The notes under the pieces were generated by a model, which ran no database searches, was not told where the DNA came from, and saw only the letters and a program-made list of their open reading frames with translations. A DNA stretch of 64,000 bases from AP-15 sp963732095 (GTDB lineage: Bacteria; Pseudomonadota; Alphaproteobacteria; ATCC43930; CGMCC-115725): positions 8,278-72,277 of the forward strand of contig CAVSZA010000025.1 in the NCBI GenBank assembly GCA_963732095.1, in the 5' to 3' direction. The position numbers were made by a program, and so were the translations under genes. Each line of letters starts with the position of its first letter. Position 1 is the stretch's first letter. Below are positions 26,441-36,082 of the stretch, piece after piece.

Positions 26441-28035
26441 AAGCACGAGCGATATTGGCGGCCGCCGCGGCAGCTTGGTTCTTGATTGGAACGCCCGCGA
26501 CGGATGCGTCTGCGCAGAAATCCGGCGGTATCTTGAAAGTCTACAACCGCGACAGCCCGGCGAGCATGTCGATCCTCGAAGAGGCGACATTGTCGAGCGT
26601 GCTGTCGATGATGGGCGTGTTCAACAACCTCGTCGTCTACGACCAGCATGTCGCGCAAAACAGCGAGCAGTCGATCGTTCCCGATCTCGCTACCGACTGG
26701 TCGTGGAGCGAAGACGGGACGCGGCTCACCTTCAAGCTGCGCGAAGGCGTCAAATGGCATGACGGCAAGCCGTTCACTGCCAGTGACGTCAAATGCACTT
26801 GGGACCTGTTGACCGGCAAGGCAAACGAGAAATTGCGCATCAACCCCCGCAAGTCGTGGTACAGCAACCTCGAAGAGGTCGTCACCGACGGCGACTACAC
26901 GGCGACGTTCGTGCTAAAGCGGCCGCAGCCGGCACTGCTCGCTCTGCTCGCTTCCGGCTTGGCGCCGGTCTACCCCTGCCACATTCCGCCGCGCGACATG
27001 CGCAGCCATCCGATCGGCACGGGCCCGTTCAAATTCGTCGAATTTCGCCCCAATGAAAGCATCCGGGTGACGCGGAACCCGGATTACTGGAAAAGGGACC
27101 GGCCCTATCTCGACGGCGTCGAATATACGGTCGTGCCGAACCGCTCGACGGCGCTCCTCGCCTTTGTCGCCGGTAAATTCGACATGACCTGGCCCTACGA
27201 CGTGGCGATCCCGCTGTTGAGGGATGTCCAGAGCCAGGCGCCGCAGGCCATCTGCGAGATCACGCCATTGAATGCCAGCCGAAACCTGATCATCAACCGC
27301 AAGGTCCCGCCCTTCGACAACCCGGAGATCCGGCGCGCGATGGCGCTCAGCCTCGACCGCAAGGCGTTCATCGACATCCTCGACGAAGGCCAGGGCGATA
27401 TCGGCGGCGCGATGCTGCCCCCGCCCGCCGGAGTATGGGGATTGCCGCGGGAGATGTTGCAAGGACTGCCGGGCTATGACCCCGATGTCGAGAAAAGCCG
27501 GGCGGAAGCGCGCGGGATCATGGAACGGGCGGGCTACGGGCCGGACAACCGGCTCCGGGTCAAGCTGTCGGTGCGCAACATCCCGATTGCGCGCGATCCC
27601 GCGATCATCCTGACCGATCAGCTGAAGACCATCTATATCGATGCCGAGCTCGACCCGATCGAAACGGTGAACTGGTTTCCGAGAGCAATCCGCAAGGAGT
27701 ACGTCGTCGGCCTCAATCTGACCGCCGCCGCCGTCGACGATCCGGACCAGCAATTCTTCGAGAACTATGCTTGCGGCGCCGAGCGCAACATCACTGGCTA
27801 CTGCAACCCGGAACTCGAAAAACAGTTCGAGCGCCAGTCGATGGAACCGGACCGCGAGAAGCGCAAAAAGCTGGCGTGGGAGATCGACCGCAAGCTGCAG
27901 GAAGACGGCGCCCGGCCGATCATCTTTCACTACCGCGCCGCGAGCTGCCGGCAGCCCTACGTCAAAGGGCTGACGATCATGGTCAACAGCATCTACAACG
28001 GCTGGCGCCTCGAAGACGTGTGGCTGGACCGTTAG
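26437..28035 (+). CDS. ABC transporter substrate-binding protein, family 5 (copy 2)
   Basis: 532 aa from GTG 26437, which overlaps the stop of copy 1 (GTGA), indicating translational coupling; an ATG at 26425 is an alternative. A signal peptide ends near residue 27 (TDASAQKSGG). It is co-linear with copy 1 and very similar throughout (SIVPDLATDWSWSEDGTRLT, GVKWHDGKPFTASDVKCTWD, ACGAERNITGYCNPELEKQF). The pair is a tandem duplication with moderate divergence, so the two may differ in ligand. No membrane components are linked. Confidence 0.9.
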   Translation: MKARAILAAAAAAWFLIGTPATDASAQKSGGILKVYNRDSPASMSILEEATLSSVLSMMGVFNNLVVYDQHVAQNSEQSIVPDLATDWSWSEDGTRLTFKLREGVKWHDGKPFTASDVKCTWDLLTGKANEKLRINPRKSWYSNLEEVVTDGDYTATFVLKRPQPALLALLASGLAPVYPCHIPPRDMRSHPIGTGPFKFVEFRPNESIRVTRNPDYWKRDRPYLDGVEYTVVPNRSTALLAFVAGKFDMTWPYDVAIPLLRDVQSQAPQAICEITPLNASRNLIINRKVPPFDNPEIRRAMALSLDRKAFIDILDEGQGDIGGAMLPPPAGVWGLPREMLQGLPGYDPDVEKSRAEARGIMERAGYGPDNRLRVKLSVRNIPIARDPAIILTDQLKTIYIDAELDPIETVNWFPRAIRKEYVVGLNLTAAAVDDPDQQFFENYACGAERNITGYCNPELEKQFERQSMEPDREKRKKLAWEIDRKLQEDGARPIIFHYRAASCRQPYVKGLTIMVNSIYNGWRLEDVWLDR

Positions 28036-28358
28036 GAGCACATTGGCGCCGTCGCGCAGAGGCAGACGCGCGGCCTGCCGCAGCAGATGCGCGCCGGCCG
28101 TATCTGACAAATCGCCTACGCAAGGGAGCGGGAAGGTGGCGGATCAGATCCGCTACTGCGGAAGCGAGCAGCCGGTCAGGTCGGCAAGCCGCTTATTTAT
28201 CGCGACGACATCGTCGATTGCCCCGGTAAGGGGCGGAGCAGATGAATGTTTCAAGCATTCGAAATAGGCTGGCAAAATCGGTAGCTTTAGCGGACACCCT
28301 TCCGCCACCCTCAACCTTTGACGGGCTCAGCCCTAGCGCGGAGCGCTATCGGGCCTTG
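28036..28358. other. Intergenic, no gene seen
   Basis: 323 bases between two convergent genes. Short open frames on the plus strand have no family resemblance or ribosome site. No obvious intrinsic terminator or RNA fold was recognised by eye. Confidence 0.5.
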
Positions 28359-29204
28359 TCACGACGAAGCTCTGGAGGGGCCGCCAGACAGGATTGCCTG
28401 GCTGCGGGCTTCCGGCGAGAGTTCGCGCAGTGATTTGTAGTAAGCCAGATTTTGCTCTACCGCAGCGTCATCCAGATCGATGCGGCCGAGCCGGGCCGCC
28501 TCCGCCGTGTTGCCGGTGAGGCCGTATATCAGCGCCAGGGTCTGCCGCTCTTGAGCCGTGCCGGCTGGGGACATCGCGAGCGGCTGCAGCACGGAGATGG
28601 CGTTCGGAAAATTACCGCTGAGTGCGAGCGACAAGGCGAGATCGACCGTCAGGCCCGGGTCGCCCGGTGCGCGGACGAGGCCGTTGCGATAGTAAGCTTG
28701 GGCTTCCCAATGACTTCCCGCCAGATCCTTTGTCACACCGAGCAGGAGCAAGAGCTTCGGGTCGTCTGGGCTCGCCTCCATCGCCTTTGCGAGGGGCGTC
28801 AGGGCCAATTCAGGCTTGCCGGTCTTCAGAAACGCCCTCGCCAGTCCGACCTGGGCGCCTTGGGTGTCACCAGGTCTGACCAAGGCTGCGTTGTAGCTGA
28901 CGATTGCTTCGTTGATGCTGCCCATCTGCAGCAGCACGTCGCCAGCCGCAATCAGAGGGGCGGGATCTTGGGGCGCCAATTCGGCGGCGCGCCGGTAGAC
29001 CCCGAGGGCGTTGGGCAAATCTCCGCCGGATTGCGCCGCCGCGCCGATCCGCATCAGCATCGCATAGGTCGGGATCGGGCCGCCGCCATCGCGGCCCTCG
29101 ACGCTCAGCGGGTCGAGGTGAATCGGAGTAGTCACGCACCCCGCAAGCATGAGCGCCGCGATGATCGAGGAAAGCAACAGTAGCGGCGCAGAGTCTCCCC
29201 TCAT
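28359..29204 (-). CDS. TPR lipoprotein, TadD-like
   Basis: 281 aa from ATG 29204, chosen because it places a lipoprotein signal at the start: hydrophobic LLLLSSIIAALMLAGC with a lipobox Cys at about residue 20. The rest is a series of tetratricopeptide repeats (GDLPNALGVYRRAAELAPQD, GSINEAIVSYNAALVRPGDT, KTGKPELALTPLAKAMEASP, NFPNAISVLQPLA). This resembles TadD, the outer-membrane-associated lipoprotein of Flp/Tad pili, but no other tad gene is present, so TadD identity is not assured. It lies downstream of alaS on the same strand. Confidence 0.75.
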   Translation of the reverse strand: MRGDSAPLLLLSSIIAALMLAGCVTTPIHLDPLSVEGRDGGGPIPTYAMLMRIGAAAQSGGDLPNALGVYRRAAELAPQDPAPLIAAGDVLLQMGSINEAIVSYNAALVRPGDTQGAQVGLARAFLKTGKPELALTPLAKAMEASPDDPKLLLLLGVTKDLAGSHWEAQAYYRNGLVRAPGDPGLTVDLALSLALSGNFPNAISVLQPLAMSPAGTAQERQTLALIYGLTGNTAEAARLGRIDLDDAAVEQNLAYYKSLRELSPEARSQAILSGGPSRASS

Positions 29205-29397
29205 TCTGCGCGGTCCCCCCTGATGCCCAACACGTAAACCAACTCGTTGCACACTGTCCCCTGCGAGCAATTATGCAGGGAACGTCAAAGCCGCGTCCAG
29301 AATTTCTTGCTGCCCCGAAAAACCGCATGTGCCCGCGCTTTTGGGCAGCGGGACAAGGCCCGCAACTCCGCCGAATCGGAGCGCCGAATTCCCGGAG

Positions 29398-32061
29398 TTA
29401 CGCGGCGGCTTGCAGCTTGGCGGCGATGGCGCGCTCGACGGCGGCCAATGCCATCTCGGCGCGAGAGGCGTCGGGACCGCCCGCCTGCGCCATGTCGGCG
29501 CGGCCGCCGCCGCCCTTGCCGCCGAGCGCTTCGGCGCCGAGACGAACCAGCTCGACCGCGTCGAAACGGCCGGTCAGATCGGCGGTGACGCCGACGACGA
29601 TCGCCGCCTTGCCGTCGGCACGCGAGACGGCCGCGACGACACCCGAGCCGATGCGGCGCTTCAGATCGTCCGCGAGGGTTTTGAGCTCGCGCCCCGGGAC
29701 CCCGTCGACTACCCGGCCGTCGAATGCGATGTCGCCGATGCGTTTCTCGGTCGATTTGGTCGAAGGGCCGGCGTTTGCCAGCGCGCGCCGGGCTTCGGAG
29801 AGTTCGCGCTCGAGCCGGCGGCGTTCCTCGACGAGATTGACGATGCGCGCCGGCAGTTCGGAGGGCGTCGTGCGCAACGCCGCCGCGGCCTCGCGCAATA
29901 CCCCTTCTTCCTCGGCAAGATATGCCTCGGCCGCGGCCCCGGTCAGAGCTTCGATCCGGCGCACGCCAGAGGCGATCGCCATTTCGCCGACGATCTTGAA
30001 GAGCCCGATGTCGCCGGTGCGGCCGACATGGGTGCCGCCGCACAGCTCGACCGAGAAGGGCTGCTCGTCGTCACTCGTTGCGCCCATCGCGACGACCCGG
30101 ACCTCGTCGCCGTATTTCTCGCCGAACAGCGCCAACGCGCCTTCGGCGACGGCGCGGTCCGGGGTTAACAAGCGGGTGCGCACGGCGCTGTTGGCCCGAA
30201 TGCGCTCATTGACCTCGGCCTCGATCGCCCGGATGTCCTCCTGCGTCAGCGGCCGCGGATGGCTGAAATCGAAGCGCAGCCGGTCGGGCGCGACAAGCGA
30301 GCCCTTCTGCGTCACATGCTCGCCGAGGCGCTGGCGCAGCGCCTCATGGAGCAGATGCGTGACCGAATGGTTGGCGCGCAGCAGCCGGCGGTGCGAACCG
30401 TCGACCCTGAGCTCGACCGCCTCGCCGATTTTCAAGCTGCCGTGGGTCAGTGTGCCGAGATGAACGTGCAGATCGCCCGCTTTCTTGACTGTGTCGCGCA
30501 CCGCCAGCTCGGCGCCGTCGGGCGAAAAGATGACCCCGCTGTCGCCCATCTGGCCGCCCGATTCCGCATAAAACGGCGTCTGGTTGACGATGACGCCGAT
30601 TTCATCCCCGGCCCCGGCCTCGTCGACGCGGCGGTCGCCGAGCATCATCGCCAGGACGACGCCCTCGGCGATTTCGGTCTCGTAGCCGAGGAATTCGGTG
30701 GCGCCGACTTCCTCGCGCAAGCCGAACCACACCGCCTCGGTTGCCGCCTCGCCCGATCCGACCCAGCTCCGGCGCGCTTCCTCGCGCTGCCGTTGCATTG
30801 CCGCCGTGAAGCCCTCGACCGCCACCCTGCGGCCCTGACCGCGCAGCACGTCCTCGGTCAGGTCGAGCGGGAAGCCGAAGGTGTCGTATAGCCGGAAGGC
30901 GACCTCGCCGGGCAATGCCGCGCCTGGGCGGAGCCGGGCCGTTTCCTCTTCGAGCAGGCGCAGCCCGCGGTCGAGCATCTGCTTGAAGTTGGTCTCTTCG
31001 AACCGCAATGTTTCGGAGATCAGCGGCTGCGCGCGCAGCAATTCGGGATAGGCGGCGCCCATCTGCTGCACCAGTGCCGGCACCAGCCGCCACATCAGCG
31101 GATCCTTGCAGCCGAGGATATGCGCGTGCCGCATCGCCCGGCGCATGATCCGGCGCAGCACATAACCGCGCCCTTCCTTGCTTGGCAGCACCCCGTCGGC
31201 GATCAGGAAAGCCGAGGCGCGCAGATGATCGGCAATAACGCGATGCGAGACCGCGTGAGGCCCGTCCGGTGCAACGCCGGAGGCTTCCGCCGAGGCCAAG
31301 ATCAAGGCCCGGAAGAGGTCGATGTCGTAATTGTCGTGCTTGCCTTGCAGAACCGCGGCGATGCGTTCGAGCCCCATGCCGGTGTCGACCGAGGGACGCG
31401 GCAGCGGGACCCGCTCACCCGGGCTCACCTGGTCAAACTGCGTGAAGACGAGGTTCCAGATTTCGATGAAGCGGTCGCCCTCCGCATCGGTGCTTCCCGG
31501 GGGACCCCCCCGGATGGACGGGCCGTGATCGTAAAAGATCTCCGAGCACGGGCCGCACGGGCCGACGTCGCCCATCATCCAGAAATTGTCCGAAGTGGCG
31601 ATGCGGATGATCTTCGACTCCGGCAAGCCGGCGATGTTTGCCCACAGGCTCGCTGCCTCGTCGTCCTCAGCGTAGACCGTCACCAGCAGACGGTCGCGGG
31701 CGAGCCCGAACTCGCGAGTGATCAGGTTCCAGGCAAGCTCGATCGCCCGGTCCTTGAAGTAATCGCCGAACGAGAAATTCCCCAGCATCTCGAAAAACGT
31801 ATGGTGCCGGGCGGTATAGCCGACGTTCTCCAGATCGTTGTGCTTGCCGCCGGCCCGCACGCATTTCTGCGCCGTGGCGGCGCGCTGATAGGGCCGCTTC
31901 TCCAAGCCGGTGAAGACGTTCTTGAACTGCACCATGCCGGCATTGGTGAACAACAATGTCGGATCGTTGCGCGGCACCAGCGGGCTCGACGGGACGATTT
32001 CGTGGCCGTGGCGCGCGAAATAGTCGAGAAAGGCTGCGCGGATGTCGTTGGTGGTCTGCAT
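29398..32061 (-). CDS. alaS: Alanyl-tRNA synthetase
   Basis: 887 aa from ATG 32061 (MQTTNDIRAAFLDYFARHGH), although the frame is open to 32106. The class II catalytic core has FTNAGMVQFKNVFTGLEKRP (motif 1 region), RHHTFFEMLGNFSFGDYFK (motif 2) and DTGMGLERIAAVLQG (motif 3). The editing domain carries the zinc and active-site His of HSVTHLLHEALRQ and CGGTHVGRTGDIG. A C-terminal oligomerisation domain ends GGRADMAQAGGPD. It charges tRNA-Ala and edits Ser/Gly. Complete, normal length, divergent from the GT87-like gene. Confidence 0.97.
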   Translation of the reverse strand: MQTTNDIRAAFLDYFARHGHEIVPSSPLVPRNDPTLLFTNAGMVQFKNVFTGLEKRPYQRAATAQKCVRAGGKHNDLENVGYTARHHTFFEMLGNFSFGDYFKDRAIELAWNLITREFGLARDRLLVTVYAEDDEAASLWANIAGLPESKIIRIATSDNFWMMGDVGPCGPCSEIFYDHGPSIRGGPPGSTDAEGDRFIEIWNLVFTQFDQVSPGERVPLPRPSVDTGMGLERIAAVLQGKHDNYDIDLFRALILASAEASGVAPDGPHAVSHRVIADHLRASAFLIADGVLPSKEGRGYVLRRIMRRAMRHAHILGCKDPLMWRLVPALVQQMGAAYPELLRAQPLISETLRFEETNFKQMLDRGLRLLEEETARLRPGAALPGEVAFRLYDTFGFPLDLTEDVLRGQGRRVAVEGFTAAMQRQREEARRSWVGSGEAATEAVWFGLREEVGATEFLGYETEIAEGVVLAMMLGDRRVDEAGAGDEIGVIVNQTPFYAESGGQMGDSGVIFSPDGAELAVRDTVKKAGDLHVHLGTLTHGSLKIGEAVELRVDGSHRRLLRANHSVTHLLHEALRQRLGEHVTQKGSLVAPDRLRFDFSHPRPLTQEDIRAIEAEVNERIRANSAVRTRLLTPDRAVAEGALALFGEKYGDEVRVVAMGATSDDEQPFSVELCGGTHVGRTGDIGLFKIVGEMAIASGVRRIEALTGAAAEAYLAEEEGVLREAAAALRTTPSELPARIVNLVEERRRLERELSEARRALANAGPSTKSTEKRIGDIAFDGRVVDGVPGRELKTLADDLKRRIGSGVVAAVSRADGKAAIVVGVTADLTGRFDAVELVRLGAEALGGKGGGGRADMAQAGGPDASRAEMALAAVERAIAAKLQAAA

Positions 32062-32169
32062 AGACAGATTCTGGCCCTCCGCGGCGATCATACAAGGGGC
32101 ATACAAGGGCGAGCATTAAGCCCGCGCCATCGGCGTTTTGTACAGATCGCAATGCGGTGTGTTTAACGC

Positions 32170-33558
32170 TTGGTAAATGAACGACGCCTTAAGCTGAGCT
32201 CGGCAGCGCAGGCAGTCGACACCGGTGGAAGCGCACGAGCATTCTCGCAAGGGGTGTTGAGCAAATTGGCGTATCGCCTGGCGATCCCCCTCGGTGTGCT
32301 GTGCCTCTACGCGATCATGGCGGGGCTGTGGCTCTCGGGGGCGCACTCGCTCTATTTCGGCGCTCTGCGCCTAATTGGCGTCGAACCGTTCAGCTTTCCT
32401 TTTCTCGACACGCACGCGGTTCTGGCGGCAGCCGAATGCGCGCAGCAGGGCATCGAGGTTTATTTGTCCAATCCCTGCGACGCGCTGGGGCGCCCGCATG
32501 CCTATTCGCCGCTGTGGCTGGCGATCGTGCCAGGGTCGCTCGGGACGAGCGCAACTGGGTGGGCCGGCGCGAGCCTCGACCTACTGTTCCTTTTCTCATT
32601 GGCTGTCGTGTTGCGCCCACGTACCGTCAGGCAGCTGCTTATCCTTGCCGCGGCGGTGGTTTCGCCAATGACGATCTACGCTTTGGAACGCGCCAACAAT
32701 GATCTAGTCATATTCTTGCTGGTGATCTGCGGAGCGATGCTTTTCACCTTCCCGCGCCCCTACCGGCTGTTCTCCTACGGACTTTTCGTGGCCGCCGGCC
32801 TCCTGAAATACTATCCGCTCGCGCTGCTGGTCCTCGCCGCACGCGAAGGGCGGCGGGACGGCTTGGTCATAGCAGCAGCGGCCATTTTAGCGCTGGTCTT
32901 CTTCGCCGTTGCCTTTTACCCTGAGCTGAGCCTAGCGGCAGCGAGTATCCCTGCCGCAGCCTCTTATTTCACCGACGCCTTCTCCGCCCGCAACCTGCCG
33001 TTCGGTTTCGCGGAAGCCTTGGGCAAAGGTGTCGCGCGCACCCTGATCGCGGGATCGCTGCTGGCAGCGCTGTCGGGAGTGGCAATTGCGCGGATGCTTC
33101 GTACGGTTCGGCTGCTCGGGCGCGAGCAGCTCGATTGGGCATCGAGAGAGGCGCAGTTCCTCGTCATCGGCGGCTTGTTGGTTGCGGCCTGCTTCTTTGC
33201 CGGCCAGAACATCGGTTATCGCGGCATTCTTCTTCTCCCAGTGCTGTCCGGGCTGGTCTGCCTCCATCGCTCGGTCGAGGACCGAGAGGTACGACGATTT
33301 TGCGGCCAGATGATCGCGGCGGCACTCTTCGTCATGTGGGAGGAGTGCTTCCGCCGCGCTCTCCACACCGCGATCTCCCCGGCCCCTGGCGCGGGGCTGA
33401 GCTCGCGCGCCGAGGTGTTCTTTTGGATCGGCCGGGAGCTGGTGTGGTGGTGGTTGGTTGTCGGGCTCGCCGCGCTCGTTTTATCGTTTCTCCGGCAATC
33501 GCCTTTCGCGGAGATTTTCGGAAGAACCGCCGCAGGTCCCGCCCCTTCGCCGGTCTGA
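32170..33558 (+). CDS. Polytopic membrane protein, GT87/DUF2029-like glycosyltransferase
   Basis: 462 aa from TTG 32170; starts further in (for example the GTG/TTG near 32254) are possible. About ten membrane helices. The large periplasmic loop after helix 1 (SFPFLDTHAVLAAAECAQQG, then IEVYLSNPCDALGRPHAYSP) with its Asp and the later YALERANNDLVIFLLVICGA segment match GT87-type polyprenyl-mannose-dependent glycosyltransferases. The usual role is lipid-linked sugar transfer to envelope glycans. The acceptor is unknown and no glycan genes adjoin. Confidence 0.7.
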   Translation: MVNERRLKLSSAAQAVDTGGSARAFSQGVLSKLAYRLAIPLGVLCLYAIMAGLWLSGAHSLYFGALRLIGVEPFSFPFLDTHAVLAAAECAQQGIEVYLSNPCDALGRPHAYSPLWLAIVPGSLGTSATGWAGASLDLLFLFSLAVVLRPRTVRQLLILAAAVVSPMTIYALERANNDLVIFLLVICGAMLFTFPRPYRLFSYGLFVAAGLLKYYPLALLVLAAREGRRDGLVIAAAAILALVFFAVAFYPELSLAAASIPAAASYFTDAFSARNLPFGFAEALGKGVARTLIAGSLLAALSGVAIARMLRTVRLLGREQLDWASREAQFLVIGGLLVAACFFAGQNIGYRGILLLPVLSGLVCLHRSVEDREVRRFCGQMIAAALFVMWEECFRRALHTAISPAPGAGLSSRAEVFFWIGRELVWWWLVVGLAALVLSFLRQSPFAEIFGRTAAGPAPSPV

Positions 33559-33562
33559 CCGT

Positions 33563-33991
33563 CTAACGCAGCCGCGCCACGACGGCCGGAAGGGCGGCGA
33601 TGTCGATGCCGTGTTGGGCGGCTTCGGCGATAAGCGAGAGCGCGTTGGCTCCCTCGCGCATGCGGGTCAAAGCCCACAGCAGCGCCGAGCGGGTTCCGCT
33701 GCGGCAATGCGCCACGACCGGCGCCGGTCCACTCCGCAAAGCTGTGGCAAAGGCGTCGACATCGGCGCGCGACAGCGTAGCGGCGGTGATCGGGATGTGG
33801 TGGTACGCGATCCCGTGCGCCTCAGCGATGCGCCGCGCCTCGACCGCCGGAAGCTGCCCGGGGTCTTCGCCATCGGGGCGATTGTTGATGATCGTGCGTA
33901 CACCGGCTGCGGCGAGCGCATCGATGTCCGCCCGGTCGAGCCTGCCGGCGACGCTTACTCCGGGGGCTAACGGAAACAGCTGGGCTGACAT
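33563..33991 (-). CDS. TIGR01244-family phosphatase/sulfurtransferase-like protein
   Basis: 142 aa. A DUF442 fold with the Cys-x5-Arg phosphatase loop VAHCRSGTRSALLWAL, preceded by GVRTIINNRPDGEDPGQLPA and the conserved HGIAYHHIPI strand. Related domains occur alone or fused to beta-lactamase-like sulfur dioxygenases (Blh), where they are thought to act in sulfide or persulfide handling. No persulfide dioxygenase is adjacent. Its stop is 4 bases from the stop of the convergent GT87-like gene. Confidence 0.85.
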   Translation of the reverse strand: MSAQLFPLAPGVSVAGRLDRADIDALAAAGVRTIINNRPDGEDPGQLPAVEARRIAEAHGIAYHHIPITAATLSRADVDAFATALRSGPAPVVAHCRSGTRSALLWALTRMREGANALSLIAEAAQHGIDIAALPAVVARLR

Positions 33992-34076
33992 GCCGGTCCT
34001 CCACGATGCTCTGCGAGCAGCCTCGCAGCCCTAAACGGGAGCGTCACCAATAAAAGCGGTGGCGTCACCAAAAAAA

Positions 34077-34550
34077 TTACGCGGCGAATTGCGGCGGGCG
34101 CTGCACAAAGTCGCCGGCGCGGATCCAGAACCGCTCGAGGCGCCGGAGTGCGGCGTTGGCGCCTTGCAGATCTTCGACGCTCACCGCGGCGTTCGGCAGC
34201 ATTTCCGCATGGCGTTGATGCATCGCGGTCAGGCTGTCGCGCAACCTGATACCCTTTTCGGTCAGGTGGACATGGATCGAACGCCGGTCGTGGAGCGAGC
34301 GCTGCTGCGCCAGATACCCGTTCTCGACCATCTTCTTGACGTTGTACGAGACGTTCGAGCCGAGATAGCAGCCCCGCAACGTGAGTTCACCGACCGTCAT
34401 CTCCGCGTCGCCGATATTGAAGAGCATCATTCCCTGAACGTTGTTGATGTCGTGGATTCCGAGTCCTTCGAGCTCGAGCTTTACGACTTCGAGAAAATGG
34501 CGGTGGAGTTGCTCGACGAGCGAAATCACCTCCAGATATACGGTATTCAT
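34077..34550 (-). CDS. MarR-family regulator, LdtR type
   Basis: 157 aa. The winged-helix core is at about 30-100: DINNVQGMMLFNIGDAEMTV, LTLRGCYLGSNVSYNVKKMV (recognition helix with GSNVSYN) and RSLHDRRSIHVHLTEKG (wing). The overall pattern, including an N-terminal dimer helix and a C-terminal LERFW segment, matches LdtR, which in Liberibacter and rhizobia controls L,D-transpeptidase and stress genes. No L,D-transpeptidase is nearby. It is downstream of the decayed mmsB region, transcribed in the same direction. Confidence 0.82.
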   Translation of the reverse strand: MNTVYLEVISLVEQLHRHFLEVVKLELEGLGIHDINNVQGMMLFNIGDAEMTVGELTLRGCYLGSNVSYNVKKMVENGYLAQQRSLHDRRSIHVHLTEKGIRLRDSLTAMHQRHAEMLPNAAVSVEDLQGANAALRRLERFWIRAGDFVQRPPQFAA

Positions 34551-34611
34551 TCAAACCTCGCTTGCCGGCAATCAGGCGGTAATCTTACCGGCAGTTTGTA
34601 AATTTATCGTT

Positions 34612-35511
34612 TCAAATTTTACCGTCGGATTTGCCGATTAAGCGATAGATCCCGGAAAAATCGAGAACGCCGGCGCCCCGATCGACGAACAATTGGTAAA
34701 GATTGGCAGCAGCTGCGCCGAGCGGGGTAGCCGTCGCGGTGGCTCCCGCCGCCTGCTGCGCGAGCCGAAATCCTTCAACATCATCGCCGCGGTGAAGCCG
34801 GGTGCGTAGTCGCGGTTCGCCGGCGACGCCGGGACCGGTCCCGGCACCGGGCAATAGCTCGTCAATGCCCAACATTGCCCGGATGATTTGGAACTGATGT
34901 CGAACAAGGTTTGTGCCTCGAGCCCGAGCCGCTCGGCGAGCGAAAACGCCTCACATACGGCAACCATCGACACGCCAAGGATCATGTTGTTGCAGATCTT
35001 GGCGGCCTGGCCGTTGCCGGCCGGGCCGGCATGGACGATCGTCCGGCCCATTGCAGCCAGTACCGGCTCGGCGCGCGCGAAGATTTCGGCCTCGCCGCCG
35101 ACCATGAAGGTAAGGCTTGCCGCTTCCGCCCCCGCTACCCCGCCCGACACCGGTGCGTCGAGCATGTCGAAACCCGCCCCCTTCGCCGCCGCAGCCACCG
35201 CCCGCGCGGTTTCGACGTCGATCGTCGAAGAGTTCGATCAGCAATGCGCCGCGGCGGGCACTGGCAAGGACCCCGCCCCCGTCGAGATAGACCGAGCGCA
35301 CCTGGGGGCCGGCGGGCAGCATCGTGATCACGATCTCACCGCCGGCGGCGGCCTCGGCGGCCGATGCGGCCGCATGGCCGCCCTTCATCGCCAGCGCCTC
35401 CATCGCTCTCGGCACAAGGTCGAACCCGGTCACTTGGTGGCCGGCCCCGACGAGATTGGCCGCCATCGGCGCGCCCATATTGCCGAGCCCGATAAACCCA
35501 ATCGTCGCCAT
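34612..35511 (-). pseudogene. mmsB: 3-hydroxyisobutyrate dehydrogenase with two frameshifts
   Basis: The three pieces together give a full-length beta-hydroxyacid dehydrogenase of about 298 aa. Frame 1 has the NAD loop TIGFIGLGNMGAPMAANLVG down to GALLIE. An extra base near 35238 (GAAC for GAC) moves to the frame reading SSTIDVETARAV, FDMLDAPVSGGVAGAEAASL and KICNNMILGVSM. A lost base near 34770 then moves to LAQQAAGATATATPLGAAAA and the end LDFSGIYRLIG. The catalytic Lys region (GNGQAAKICNN) is intact. Either a recent pseudogene or sequencing error; the normal role is valine catabolism. Confidence 0.8.
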
Positions 35512-35539
35512 CCCCGATTTCCTCCTCGCCCTCTAATCA

Positions 35540-36068
35540 ACCAAGGCAACAAGCTCTAGGCCGGAAGTCCGGCTGGACGTGATCCCAGCGGATGTTGCCG
35601 CCGAGGTGTTCAGCGACGGGAGCATACCCCCGAGAAAAACGTAGCGTTGAATGAAGTCGATCCGTCGCCGATAGGATTGGAACGAAGCGTCGGCCATGGT
35701 GATGATTTGGAGGGCGGCCGCGCCGCCCGGTGCCAGACGCTCACGGACTCGCCTTCGGGCGAACGGGGACACGTAAAACTCTTTGCGGCAGCTCTGCCGA
35801 ACGCCCCGCTGGCGGGACCAGTGATGGGAATGACATAGGTGTGCCGTTCTGCGTGCCGATTGCTGAGCTCGTAAAGAATTGCGCTCGGCGCACCGCTGCG
35901 CCTGTAATAATAGTAGACTGTCAGCGGATTAAAAACATATCCGAGAATTCGTGGATTGCGGAGAACGCGGATCGCGCCGTCCGGTCGGAGGTTGGCCGCC
36001 GTCATTGGGCTTTCAACCCAGCGCCGAAGGTCGCCACCTCTGGCGTCGCCGCAATCGACAAAGATCAC
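35540..36068 (-). pseudogene. DUF1365 protein remnant
   Basis: The first frame reads GDLRRWVESPMTAANLRPDG, then RNPRILGYVFNPLTVYYYYR and LSNRHAERHTYVIPI. After a frame change near 35790 it continues KEFYVSPFARRRVRE and MADASFQSYRRRIDF. This is the central part of DUF1365, whose genes usually sit behind an FAD-dependent oxidoreductase and a cyclopropane-fatty-acid synthase. The N-terminal third and the C-terminal IHWQALKLW-type segment are missing. Confidence 0.65.
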
Positions 36069-36082
36069 GCTGGCGCCCAGCG

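Noticed and set aside
28359..29204. Evidence for a Tad pilus locus
   Set aside because: Only one TPR lipoprotein is present; no pilin, prepilin peptidase or secretion ATPase is in the window.
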